Positions 30,014-36,163 of a stretch of DNA of 36,163 nt are shown here, in pieces. Origin of the DNA: Pseudomonadota bacterium (GTDB taxonomy: Bacteria > Pseudomonadota > Gammaproteobacteria > Burkholderiales > Rhodocyclaceae); assembly GCA_021849505.1 (NCBI GenBank), contig JAJZSW010000020.1:1-36163 (forward strand), given 5' to 3'. The position numbers and the translations under genes are program-made. How positions within the stretch are numbered: position 1 is the first letter of the stretch; every line of letters begins with the position of its first letter. Under the pieces are notes generated by a model. That model had not been told where the DNA came from, searched no databases, and was given only the letters and a program-made list of their open reading frames with translations.

Positions 30014-30820
30014 ATGCATCCCATGCTCAACACGGCCATCAAGGCCGCCCGTCGCGCCGGCAGCGTCATCGGCCGCGCCAGCCTCGACCTCGGCCAGATC
30101 AAGGTCAGCGTCAAGCAACAGAACGATTTCGTCACCGAGGTAGACCGCGCCGCCGAAACCGCCATCATCGAGACCCTGCGCGAAGTCTATCCCACGCACG
30201 CCATCCTCGCCGAGGAGTCCGGCCACAGCGGCAACAACGATTCCGCCGAATACCAGTGGATCATCGACCCGCTCGACGGCACGACCAATTTCATCCACGG
30301 TTTTCCGCAATACGCGGTATCGATCGCGCTGGCGCACAAGGGCGTGCTGACCCAGGCGGTGGTGTTCGACCCGAACCGCAACGAACTGTTCACCGCCAGC
30401 AAGGGCGCGGGCGCCTTCCTCAACGACAAGCGCATCCGAGTCAGCAAGTGCGTCAAGCTCGACGAAGCCCTTCTCGGCACGGGATTCCCCTATCGCATGT
30501 TCGACCATGTCGAACCCTACCTCGCCATCTTCAAGGAAATGACGCGCCGCAGCGCCGGCGTGCGGCGCCCCGGTTCCGCCTCGCTCGACCTCTCCTGGCT
30601 TGCTGCCGGCCGCATCGACGGCTTCTGGGAGTTCGGCCTCGCCCCGTGGGACATGGCGGCCGGCGCCCTGCTGATCCAGGAAGCGGGCGGCCTCGTCAGC
30701 GACCTGTCCGGCGAGGGCAACTACCTCAAGACCGGCAACATCGTCGGCGGTACCCCCAAGGTGTTCGCCCAGCTGCTGCAGGCGATCCAGCCCCATCGCA
30801 CACCGGCCCTACAGTCCTGA
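30014..30820 (+). CDS. suhB: Inositol monophosphatase family protein SuhB
   Basis: 268 residues from [13 protein letters not shown]. Metal-binding motifs EESG (about 68), [13 protein letters not shown] (about 84-96) and [15 protein letters not shown] (about 210-224) are intact. SuhB hydrolyses inositol monophosphate and in E. coli also acts in rRNA antitermination complexes. The frame is open upstream but that region is trmJ on the other strand. A TAGAAT hexamer at 29979-29984, inside the start of trmJ, may be its -10. The ribosome site is weak. Confidence 0.95.
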   Translation: MHPMLNTAIKAARRAGSVIGRASLDLGQIKVSVKQQNDFVTEVDRAAETAIIETLREVYPTHAILAEESGHSGNNDSAEYQWIIDPLDGTTNFIHGFPQYAVSIALAHKGVLTQAVVFDPNRNELFTASKGAGAFLNDKRIRVSKCVKLDEALLGTGFPYRMFDHVEPYLAIFKEMTRRSAGVRRPGSASLDLSWLAAGRIDGFWEFGLAPWDMAAGALLIQEAGGLVSDLSGEGNYLKTGNIVGGTPKVFAQLLQAIQPHRTPALQS

Positions 30821-30904
30821 TGCTTGTTGCCGTAAATTCCATGGATTAGGACATACAACTTTCGCCCTGCTCACATGCCGGGTAAGGGACGGAAGGGAGG
30901 AATC

Positions 30905-31936
30905 ATGGAGTATCACGACAGCATCGAGAAAAGCGCGGAATACCTGCGCCTGGCCCTGCCGCTGATGACCAGGCAGGCCGCTGCCCTGCACCCGGTCAGC
31001 TATGCCGTCTGGTACGAGTATGTCGCCGGCGTCAATCCGGCGCTGCGTCAGCGCATCGACGCACTGACGCAGGATGATCGGGTACTCGACGAACCGGCGG
31101 TACGGCAGCTTTATCGCGACCACATCGCCGAAATCGACGAGACCGTAGCGCAACGCGTCAGCCAGGACTTCGAGAAAGTCATGGCCAGCATATCCGCCAC
31201 CACCGCGCAGGCGGCCGACGAAGCCGGCAGTTTCGGCCAGGCACTGGAACGCTGGTCCGCCGACATCGCCGCGGGCAAGTTCACCACCACCCTGTCGCAC
31301 GGCATCGCCGACCTGCTCCGCTATTCGCGCGACATGCAGCAGACCGTCCGGGCACTGAATGAGCACCTCGATGCCAGCCGGCGCGAAGTCGAAGCGCTGC
31401 AGCAGGAAGTCCGCCGCGCCCGCGCGGAGGCGCTCATCGACGGGCTGACCGGCCTGGCCAATCGTCGCAGCTTCGACATCGCACTGGCGCAATGTCTCGC
31501 CGCCAGTGCGCCCGACCAGCCCGGACCCAGTCTGCTGATCGCCGACATCGACCACTTCAAGCGCATCAACGACAACTATGGCCACCTGTTCGGCGACAAG
31601 GTGATCCGTTCGATCGCGACGATCCTGCGCGACAACATCAAGGGCAAGGACCTCGCGGCGCGTTACGGCGGCGAGGAATTCGTCGTCGTCCTGCCGGAAA
31701 CCCCGCTCGATGGCGCCCGTTCGATCGCCGAAAAGCTCCGCAGGGTGGTCGAGAACTGCCGGATCAGGCGCATCGGCAGCGACGAAACCGTCGCCAATTT
31801 GACGATCTCGCTCGGCGTCGCCTGCCGGCTTCCCGGCGAATCGGACCAGCAGCTGATCGCACGTGCCGATGCGGCGCTCTACCGGTCAAAACAGCAGGGC
31901 CGCAACCGCGTCACGCTCGCCGCGGTCTGCGCCTGA
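30905..31936 (+). CDS. Diguanylate cyclase with GGEEF motif
   Basis: 343 residues from the ATG at 30905, preceded by a strong GGAGGAATC site; an ATG at 30875 lacks one. No signal peptide or membrane helix. The N-terminal part (about 1-165) is helical, starts SIEKSAEYLRLALPLM, and ends in a coiled coil (RREVEALQQEVRRARAEA). The GGDEF domain has DGLTGLANRRSFD, a GGEEF active loop (255-259) and YRSKQQGRNRV at the end, so it should make c-di-GMP. The usual RxxD product-inhibition site reads KGKD, so feedback may be lost or weak. The N-terminal input domain is one I recognise only as common ahead of GGDEF domains. Confidence 0.92.
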   Translation: MEYHDSIEKSAEYLRLALPLMTRQAAALHPVSYAVWYEYVAGVNPALRQRIDALTQDDRVLDEPAVRQLYRDHIAEIDETVAQRVSQDFEKVMASISATTAQAADEAGSFGQALERWSADIAAGKFTTTLSHGIADLLRYSRDMQQTVRALNEHLDASRREVEALQQEVRRARAEALIDGLTGLANRRSFDIALAQCLAASAPDQPGPSLLIADIDHFKRINDNYGHLFGDKVIRSIATILRDNIKGKDLAARYGGEEFVVVLPETPLDGARSIAEKLRRVVENCRIRRIGSDETVANLTISLGVACRLPGESDQQLIARADAALYRSKQQGRNRVTLAAVCA

Positions 31937-31955
31937 GGAAATTGAAGCACACGCG

Positions 31956-31983
31956 TTGACACGCCGCATTCTGTTGGTAGAAT
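31956..31983 (+). promoter_or_regulatory. tRNA-Gly promoter
   Basis: -35 TTGACA (consensus), 16-base spacer, -10 TAGAAT, then a GC-rich discriminator (GCGCGAC) just before the tRNA, as in stable-RNA promoters under stringent control. An 8-bp inverted repeat (CGCATTCT/AGAATGCG, 31965-31986) overlaps the -10. Confidence 0.75.
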
Positions 31984-31995
31984 GCGCGACTTCCT

Positions 31996-32071
31996 GCGGG
32001 AGTAGCTCAGTTGGTAGAGCGCAACCTTGCCAAGGTTGAGGTCGCGAGTTCGAGACTCGTCTCCCGCTCCA
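31996..32071 (+). tRNA. tRNA-Gly (anticodon GCC)
   Basis: 76 bases with all arms: 7-bp acceptor stem GCGGGAG/CTCCCGC, D arm GCTC-AGTTGGTA-GAGC, anticodon arm CAACC-TTGCCAA-GGTTG giving anticodon GCC, T arm GCGAG-TTCGAGA-CTCGT, discriminator T and an encoded CCA. The integrase gene 108 bases downstream suggests its 3' end is the attachment site of an integrated element; the intact gene was kept. Confidence 0.97.
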
Positions 32072-32124
32072 GAATTACCCGAAAGGCCCATGTTTCCTGG
32101 CTGAAACGGTCGCCCCCCCGGTGA

Positions 32125-32150
32125 ATCAAGCCCCTGAAAAGGGTTTTGAT
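32125..32150 (+). other. Imperfect hairpin between tRNA-Gly and integrase
   Basis: ATCAAGCCCCT pairs with AGGGTTTTGAT around a GAAA tetraloop, with one G-U pair and one mismatch. The rest of the 32072-32179 gap holds no gene. It may end the tRNA transcript or be an integrase arm site. No T-run follows. Confidence 0.35.
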
Positions 32151-32179
32151 CACTTAGACCGATTCCGAAAGGAAAAACC

Positions 32180-33073
32180 ATGCAAAGCCTTAAAAGCGTT
32201 TTGGACGCCTTCACGGCGTCGCGTGAATTCGACCGCGCTACCCTGGGCCGCCTGGCCTGGTGGAACGAGCAGCTCGGCGAGCGCGCGTTCACTGAAATCA
32301 CCCCCGACGACGTCGACGCCGCCCTGGTGCGCCTCGCCCAGCGCGGCAAGCTCAAGCCCATGCGCGGCCAGGCGCCCATCCCGACCGGCCAGCCGCTCGG
32401 CGGCGCGACGCTGAACCGCTACATCACGACCCTGGGCAGCGTCTACGCCTTCGCCCGTCGCACGCGCCTGACCCCGCGCAATTTCGTTTCGCCGGTGCGC
32501 GGCGTCGAGAAGGCCCCCGAAAAGCCCGATCCCGATCGCTACCTGCGCCCCGAGGAGGTCGAGCGCCTGATCAAGGTCGCGCGCGCTTTCGATACCCGCT
32601 GGGGCCGCCTCGCCGCCCTGATCGTGTTCCAGTTTCATACCGGCCTGCGCATCGGCGACACCCTCGCCCTGCGCTGGCGCGACGTGGATCTGGCCGCCGG
32701 CACCGCGACGATCCTGCGCACGAAAAACGGCGATCCCCACACCGCCGCCCTGACCGACCGCTGCATCGCCGAGCTGGTCAAACTGCCGAACCGCAGCCCC
32801 GATGCCTGGGTGTTCGCGAACAATGCCGGAACCCGGCCTTATGCCGTGCGCCGCCTGTGGACGCGCGTCACCAAGATCGCCGACCTGCCGGGGCGAGGCT
32901 TTCACCAGCTGCGCCACGGCTGCGGCACCGCCCTGGCGCTGGCTGGCGTCAATCAGGCCTCGATCATGTCGGTCATGGGCCACAAGACGCTGGTCGCCTC
33001 GGCGCGCTACATGCACAGCAACGTCAGCGACCGGCGCGCCGTGGTCATGCGCGTGTTCGCGGAGGCGGCCTGA
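32180..33073 (+). CDS. Tyrosine recombinase / integrase of the integrated element
   Basis: 297 residues. N-terminal SAM-like core-binding domain (about 1-110) and C-terminal catalytic domain with the full catalytic set: Arg157 (GLRIGD), Lys182 (RTKNGD), His242 and Arg245 (HQLRHG), His268 (MGHKT) and Tyr277 (ARYMH). It should catalyse site-specific integration and excision. Position directly after tRNA-Gly and reading away from it is the usual layout at the left end of genomic islands. A clear ribosome site (GAAAGGAAAAACC) is present. RadC follows 2 bases later. Confidence 0.95.
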   Translation: MQSLKSVLDAFTASREFDRATLGRLAWWNEQLGERAFTEITPDDVDAALVRLAQRGKLKPMRGQAPIPTGQPLGGATLNRYITTLGSVYAFARRTRLTPRNFVSPVRGVEKAPEKPDPDRYLRPEEVERLIKVARAFDTRWGRLAALIVFQFHTGLRIGDTLALRWRDVDLAAGTATILRTKNGDPHTAALTDRCIAELVKLPNRSPDAWVFANNAGTRPYAVRRLWTRVTKIADLPGRGFHQLRHGCGTALALAGVNQASIMSVMGHKTLVASARYMHSNVSDRRAVVMRVFAEAA

Positions 33074-33075
33074 TC

Positions 33076-33555
33076 ATGCGCGCCGCCACCAACCCCACGG
33101 CCGCCCAGCGCCGCGCCGACAATGCGCTGATCAAGCGTGCCATCAAGGTGCTGGAAGAACGCCTCGAATACCCGAAACCTGCCCTCTCGTCGCCGAGTGC
33201 CGTGCGCGACTGGCTGCTGATCGCGCTCGCCCCGCTGCCGCATGAAGTGTTCGTCACCCTCTGGCTTGATGCGCAGAATCGCCTGATCGAGAGCGAGGAG
33301 ATGTTTCGCGGCACCCTGACGCAGACCACCGTCTATCCACGCGAGGTCGTCAAGCGCGCCCTCGCCGTCAATGCGGCTTCCGTCATCTTCGCGCACAATC
33401 ACCCAAGCGGCATGCCCGCGCCATCGGACATGGACCGGGCGCTGACGAACACACTGAAACAGGCGCTTGCCCTGGTGGATGTGCGTGTCATCGATCACTT
33501 CATTGTCGGCGGCGCGAAGCCGCCGTTTTCGTTCGCCGAAAAGGGGCTGCTATGA
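33076..33555 (+). CDS. RadC-family JAB-domain protein
   Basis: 159 residues, a short form made almost only of the RadC JAB/MPN domain. The metal site is intact: the conserved Glu near EMFRGTL region, then HNHPSG (H107, H109) and Asp118 in PAPSDMD. RadC-like proteins are common on plasmids, phages and islands; despite the name, a DNA repair role is not shown. Starts 2 bases after the integrase stop and overlaps the next gene by ATGA, so it is part of the element's first operon. Confidence 0.92.
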   Translation: MRAATNPTAAQRRADNALIKRAIKVLEERLEYPKPALSSPSAVRDWLLIALAPLPHEVFVTLWLDAQNRLIESEEMFRGTLTQTTVYPREVVKRALAVNAASVIFAHNHPSGMPAPSDMDRALTNTLKQALALVDVRVIDHFIVGGAKPPFSFAEKGLL

Positions 33556-34160
33556 AAAAGGGCGCGGTCGATGTCGCCGCGATTACTGCTGACGACTTTG
33601 CTGACGCCAGTAGCGCGCTCATTTTGCAAGCGACCGACGCGCACCCCTTCCCCTTCGGCCCAGCCCCTGACGGGATGGATCCGAGCGACTGGGAGCGGAT
33701 GACAGCGCGTCGCCAGCAGGCGCTCGCGCGCGACCCGGAGGATTGTGCGCGAATCATGGTCGAGTACGCCGAAGCCAATGACGACCAGGATGCGTGGAAG
33801 TTTGTCTGCGCCGCGCTGGACTGGCACTTGGCGCACGGGAAACCGCCCCCGTTGCGGCTGCTGCGCGGCATCAACGAGGCCTTCGCGCGCTGGCGCGGCG
33901 GCGAGTCCATCGCGGTGGTATTCGGAGAGAAGGCTGGCCCCAAAAGGCCGGGGCGGCGGCGCTCTAGTTGGATAAAACACGAGATGGCCAGATCGGATGC
34001 CGTGATGATGCTGGTATATACCGGTCAAGGGATGAGTGATGATGCTGCCGCCCGGAAGGTTGTCGAGCTTCACGAGCGCATGTCGCCAGCCGGTGCAACG
34101 CCGGTTGGCCGCTCGCCTACATCGGTAAAGCGTGCTTTCAGGAAGTTTTTCAAGAAGTAG
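33552..34160 (+). CDS. Unknown element protein with basic C-terminus
   Basis: 202 residues; I do not recognise the family. The N-terminal half is acidic with a Trp-rich helical region ([15 protein letters not shown], about 82-96). The middle (about 128-140) is a basic patch, [10 protein letters not shown]. The C-terminal part (about 155-202) reads like a helix-turn-helix: [15 protein letters not shown], then [19 protein letters not shown]-binding role is possible, not shown. Starts within the radC stop (ATGA). Confidence 0.75.
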   Translation: MKKGAVDVAAITADDFADASSALILQATDAHPFPFGPAPDGMDPSDWERMTARRQQALARDPEDCARIMVEYAEANDDQDAWKFVCAALDWHLAHGKPPPLRLLRGINEAFARWRGGESIAVVFGEKAGPKRPGRRRSSWIKHEMARSDAVMMLVYTGQGMSDDAAARKVVELHERMSPAGATPVGRSPTSVKRAFRKFFKK

Positions 34161-34203
34161 GTATTTTTTGAAAAGACGGTAGCGCTACGCATTGCGACCA
34201 TTT

Positions 34204-34232
34204 GAAACAATTCGCCGGGGGGCGATTGTTTC
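34204..34232. promoter_or_regulatory. Long inverted repeat before the small-gene operon
   Basis: GAAACAATTCGCC and GGCGATTGTTTC pair over 12 bp with one bulged T around a GGGG loop, in the locally AT-richer 34161-34250 gap. It ends just before the GAAAGGAG ribosome site of the next gene. Could be an operator, an attenuator or a terminator for the integrase operon. Confidence 0.5.
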
Positions 34233-34250
34233 GAAAGGAGTAAGACGACA

Positions 34251-34499
34251 ATGCGTGACACGAAAATAACCAGCCTGCGGGACTTGCGCCAGGCTACTCG
34301 CTGGAGAGAGGAAAGCGCCAGCGAGGTGTTCAGAACGAACAGCGCCTGGGAGTGGTTCAAGCGCAACCACCAGGGCGAATTGGTCGCCGCCGGCGCGTTG
34401 ATACCGGGGCGGGGCCGGCGCGGTGATTTAGTCACCAATTCCATCGATGAGGTTGTCGCCAGCATCTTGCTTCGGGAAAGCGGAGCAAACCATGGCTAA
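34251..34499 (+). CDS. Small element protein, unknown (possible excisionase/regulator)
   Basis: 82 residues with a strong ribosome site (GAAAGGAG, 11 bases before the ATG). Charged, no cysteines or membrane segment. The centre, SAWEWFKRNHQGELVAAGAL then IPGRGRRGDLV, suggests a compact helical DNA-binding protein; excisionase or AlpA-like regulators are of this size and often sit here, but I cannot assign it. The last 8 bases overlap the next gene. Confidence 0.7.
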   Translation: MRDTKITSLRDLRQATRWREESASEVFRTNSAWEWFKRNHQGELVAAGALIPGRGRRGDLVTNSIDEVVASILLRESGANHG

Positions 34500-34725
34500 G
34501 CGGCAATCCACCTGCGTTGTCTGCTGCCAGCCCTTTGATGGCAAGCAGAAGGCCGGGGAGATAACCATCCGCTTCGGTGCACTGGGCGGTTCTTCCATGG
34601 TGCTCTCCGGCCCAGTTTGTCCTGGTTGCGTAGAAAAATCCTCATCCAGTCCGGATGTCGCGTTGGACCAGATGAGACAGGCGCGGGCATTCCTGCTTGC
34701 AGACAATATCGGGGCTGGATCATGA
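34492..34725 (+). CDS. Small zinc-ribbon-like protein
   Basis: 77 residues starting MAKRQSTC. Two Cys pairs, CVVCC (about 8-12) and CPGC (about 43-46), are spaced like a zinc ribbon. No further motif is recognised. Overlaps both neighbours (8 bases before, ATGA after), which supports it as a real gene in a tightly packed operon. Confidence 0.7.
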   Translation: MAKRQSTCVVCCQPFDGKQKAGEITIRFGALGGSSMVLSGPVCPGCVEKSSSSPDVALDQMRQARAFLLADNIGAGS

Positions 34726-34883
34726 GCCGGGGGCGCAATCGTCGCGCCTGGGTTGCGATGGCGAATCGCAAGCGCAATCCCGAAGCGTGGTTCCCTGGCC
34801 CGGTCGCCGTGAAAAAGGCCCGCAAGAACAAGGTATGGGCGTTGCCGCCGAAGCCGAAAGGCGAAAGGGGGAGCGGTGACTGA
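34722..34883 (+). CDS. Very small basic protein, unknown
   Basis: 53 residues, strongly basic (MSRGRNRRAWVAMANRKRNP) with Pro/Trp residues. It starts within the preceding stop (ATGA) and overlaps the Toprim gene by 8 bases. The linkage supports expression, but the protein could also be a by-product of sequence between real genes. Confidence 0.5.
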   Translation: MSRGRNRRAWVAMANRKRNPEAWFPGPVAVKKARKNKVWALPPKPKGERGSGD

Positions 34884-35703
34884 CGCCCTCGATCAATTTG
34901 CCGCCGCGCTGGCGGTACGCGGACTGCTGCCCGACCGTATCGAGGCCGATGGGCTCAGGCATCGCTGCAAGGTCGACGGCGGAAAATCTGGGCGCCTTGA
35001 TGGCGCCTACGCGCTTCATCTCGACGACCATCCTGCCGGCTGGTACATCAACTGGCGCGATGGGCTTGGCGTGCAAACCTGGTGTGCAACATCAGATCGC
35101 GTGCTGAGCCGAGAGGAAAAGGCGGTAGCACGGGCCCGGATGGAGGCGCTACGCCAGGTGCGCCAGCAAGAAGAAGCACAGCGGTACGCCGAAGCCGCAG
35201 CACGCGCCGCGAGTCTTTTGGCGCGCTGTCATCCCGCCACCAGTGCGCACCCCTACCTGCGACGCAAGGGCGTGCAGGCGTATGCATTGCTTCAGCTACG
35301 CGACCAGTTGGTCATCCCCGTGCGCGACGCGACCGGCGCGCTGTGCAGCCTGCAATTCATCTCGCCGGATGGCGCGAAAAAATTCCTGACCGGTGGAAAA
35401 ACCCGCGGCGGCTATTTCGCCATCGGCAAGCCTGAGCGCGTAATGTGCCTGGCGGAAGGCTACGCGACGGCCGCCAGCGTGTTCGAGGCGACCGGCTATG
35501 CCACGGCAGTGGCCTTCCATGCCGGCAACCTGGAGCCGGTGGCGCGGGCGCTGCGTGCCAAGTTCCCAGGCCTGACCATCATCATCTGCGCCGACGACGA
35601 CAGCGAGACGCCGGGCAATCCCGGCGTGACGTGCGCGCTGGCGGCGGCGCGTGCCGTCGGCGGCCGCGTGGCGGTGCCTTCCTTCTTGGGGGTGGCCGCA
35701 TGA
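34876..35703 (+). CDS. Toprim-domain protein, primase-like
   Basis: 275 residues from a GTG with a GGGGGAG site. N-terminal part has YINWRDGLGVQTW and a charged helix (about 85-115); the HPYLRRKGV segment (about 132-140) is typical of element-encoded primase-like proteins. The Toprim domain has Glu194 (LAEGYATA) and the acidic DDD (240-242, in IICADDDSE), which bind catalytic magnesium. Likely role: primer synthesis for replication of the excised element. No zinc finger is visible. Overlaps the DUF3987 gene by ATGA. Confidence 0.88.
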   Translation: MTDALDQFAAALAVRGLLPDRIEADGLRHRCKVDGGKSGRLDGAYALHLDDHPAGWYINWRDGLGVQTWCATSDRVLSREEKAVARARMEALRQVRQQEEAQRYAEAAARAASLLARCHPATSAHPYLRRKGVQAYALLQLRDQLVIPVRDATGALCSLQFISPDGAKKFLTGGKTRGGYFAIGKPERVMCLAEGYATAASVFEATGYATAVAFHAGNLEPVARALRAKFPGLTIIICADDDSETPGNPGVTCALAAARAVGGRVAVPSFLGVAA

Positions 35704-36163
35704 GCCCGAAGAAGCCGACCGACTTCAATGACATGAAGGCGCTCGCCGGGAAATCCGCCGTCGCCGAGGCCGTGAATGCCGCGCTGCCGGCCGAATTTGC
35801 AGATCCAGAAAACTGGCAGGAACTCTCGATTCCCGGAGGGAAGCCGCCTACGTCGCTCACGCCCGACCTGTTGTCGGGATGGCTGGGCGACATGGCGGCA
35901 GCCGTGGCCTACGCGACCGAGACGCCGTACGACATGGCGGTGATGTTCTGTCTCGGCATCTTGGCCCTGTGTCTGCAGGGGCGCTATGTGGTCGCGCCCA
36001 AGGGTGATGACTACGAAGAAACGCTGGCGCTTTTCGTCATCGTTGCGATGCTGTCTGGCAGTCGCAAATCTGGCGTGGCCAATCTGCTCAAGAAGCCGCT
36101 GGACACCTATATGCAGGCGGAGCGTGTGGCGATGCTGCGTGCCGTGATCGAGCGCGGGCACGA
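35700..36163 (+). CDS. DUF3987 family protein (3' partial)
   Basis: Open from the ATG at 35700 to the window end, 154 residues visible. It opens with KKPTDFNDMKALAG, a segment that elsewhere follows a Toprim domain in the same chain, then enters a DUF3987 domain (LLSGWLGDMAAAVA, about 60-73; ALCLQGRYVVAPKG). LSGSRKSGV (about 120-128) stands where these proteins carry a P-loop-like sequence. Members are helicase- or primase-associated replication proteins of phages and islands. Together with the Toprim gene it looks like the element's replication module. Confidence 0.85.
   Translation, partial: MSPKKPTDFNDMKALAGKSAVAEAVNAALPAEFADPENWQELSIPGGKPPTSLTPDLLSGWLGDMAAAVAYATETPYDMAVMFCLGILALCLQGRYVVAPKGDDYEETLALFVIVAMLSGSRKSGVANLLKKPLDTYMQAERVAMLRAVIERGH

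Overview
The window is GC-rich, densely packed bacterial DNA. It looks like a betaproteobacterium, probably of the Rhodocyclales or a neighbouring order. That placement is inferred from gene order (suhB, trmJ, cysE, then an iscR-led isc operon), gene content and codon usage; there is no rRNA marker in the window. Every gap between genes is shorter than about 110 bases.

Layout. (1) 1-3943: the end of a respiratory molybdoenzyme locus on the + strand, with a DmsA-like catalytic subunit (5' end outside the window), a DmsB-like four-cluster Fe-S subunit, a TorD/DmsD-type chaperone and a small periplasmic cytochrome c. No membrane anchor gene is present. (2) 4001-7212: a two-component system. Its histidine kinase carries a c-type haem motif in the periplasmic sensor domain and a Cys/His-rich PAS domain, and its partner is an NtrC-type sigma-54 activator. 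(3) 7293-10712: mfd. (4) 10731-15177: a FecR-domain protein, an OmpA-like lipoprotein and a cyclic-nucleotide-binding/EAL protein, convergent with a CHASE2 adenylate/guanylate cyclase. (5) 15229-19576: a DAHP synthase overlapping a DUF1015 gene, then a GAF-GGDEF-EAL protein. (6) 19629-29121, minus strand: cysE, then a long, nearly gapless set: iscR, a second cysteine desulfurase, iscS, iscU, iscA, hscB, hscA, fdx, iscX, a periplasmic rhodanese, a TatD nuclease and thiol peroxidase. An IscR-type operator overlaps the iscR promoter, and a similar but weaker site lies at the cysE promoter. (7) 29216-31936: trmJ divergent from suhB, then a diguanylate cyclase. (8) 31996-36163: tRNA-Gly(GCC) and, directly downstream, the left end of an integrated element. 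It holds a tyrosine integrase, a RadC-type JAB protein, four small or unknown proteins, a Toprim protein and the start of a DUF3987 protein that runs off the window.

How the parts work together. Region 1 would use a periplasmic electron acceptor or donor wired through cytochrome c, and region 2 is well placed to sense redox state or a ligand and control it through sigma-54. Regions 4, 5 and 7 hold three c-di-GMP enzymes and one cyclic-nucleotide cyclase; the cyclase lies tail-to-tail with a predicted cyclic-nucleotide-gated phosphodiesterase. Region 6 links cysteine supply (CysE) with sulfur mobilisation (two desulfurases), Fe-S assembly and, by gene overlap, sulfur-transfer and peroxide-detoxification functions. 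The best candidates for something new are the haem-sensor-controlled molybdoenzyme without an anchor, the double-desulfurase isc operon with a possible second IscR site at cysE, and the cyclic-nucleotide/c-di-GMP gene pair.
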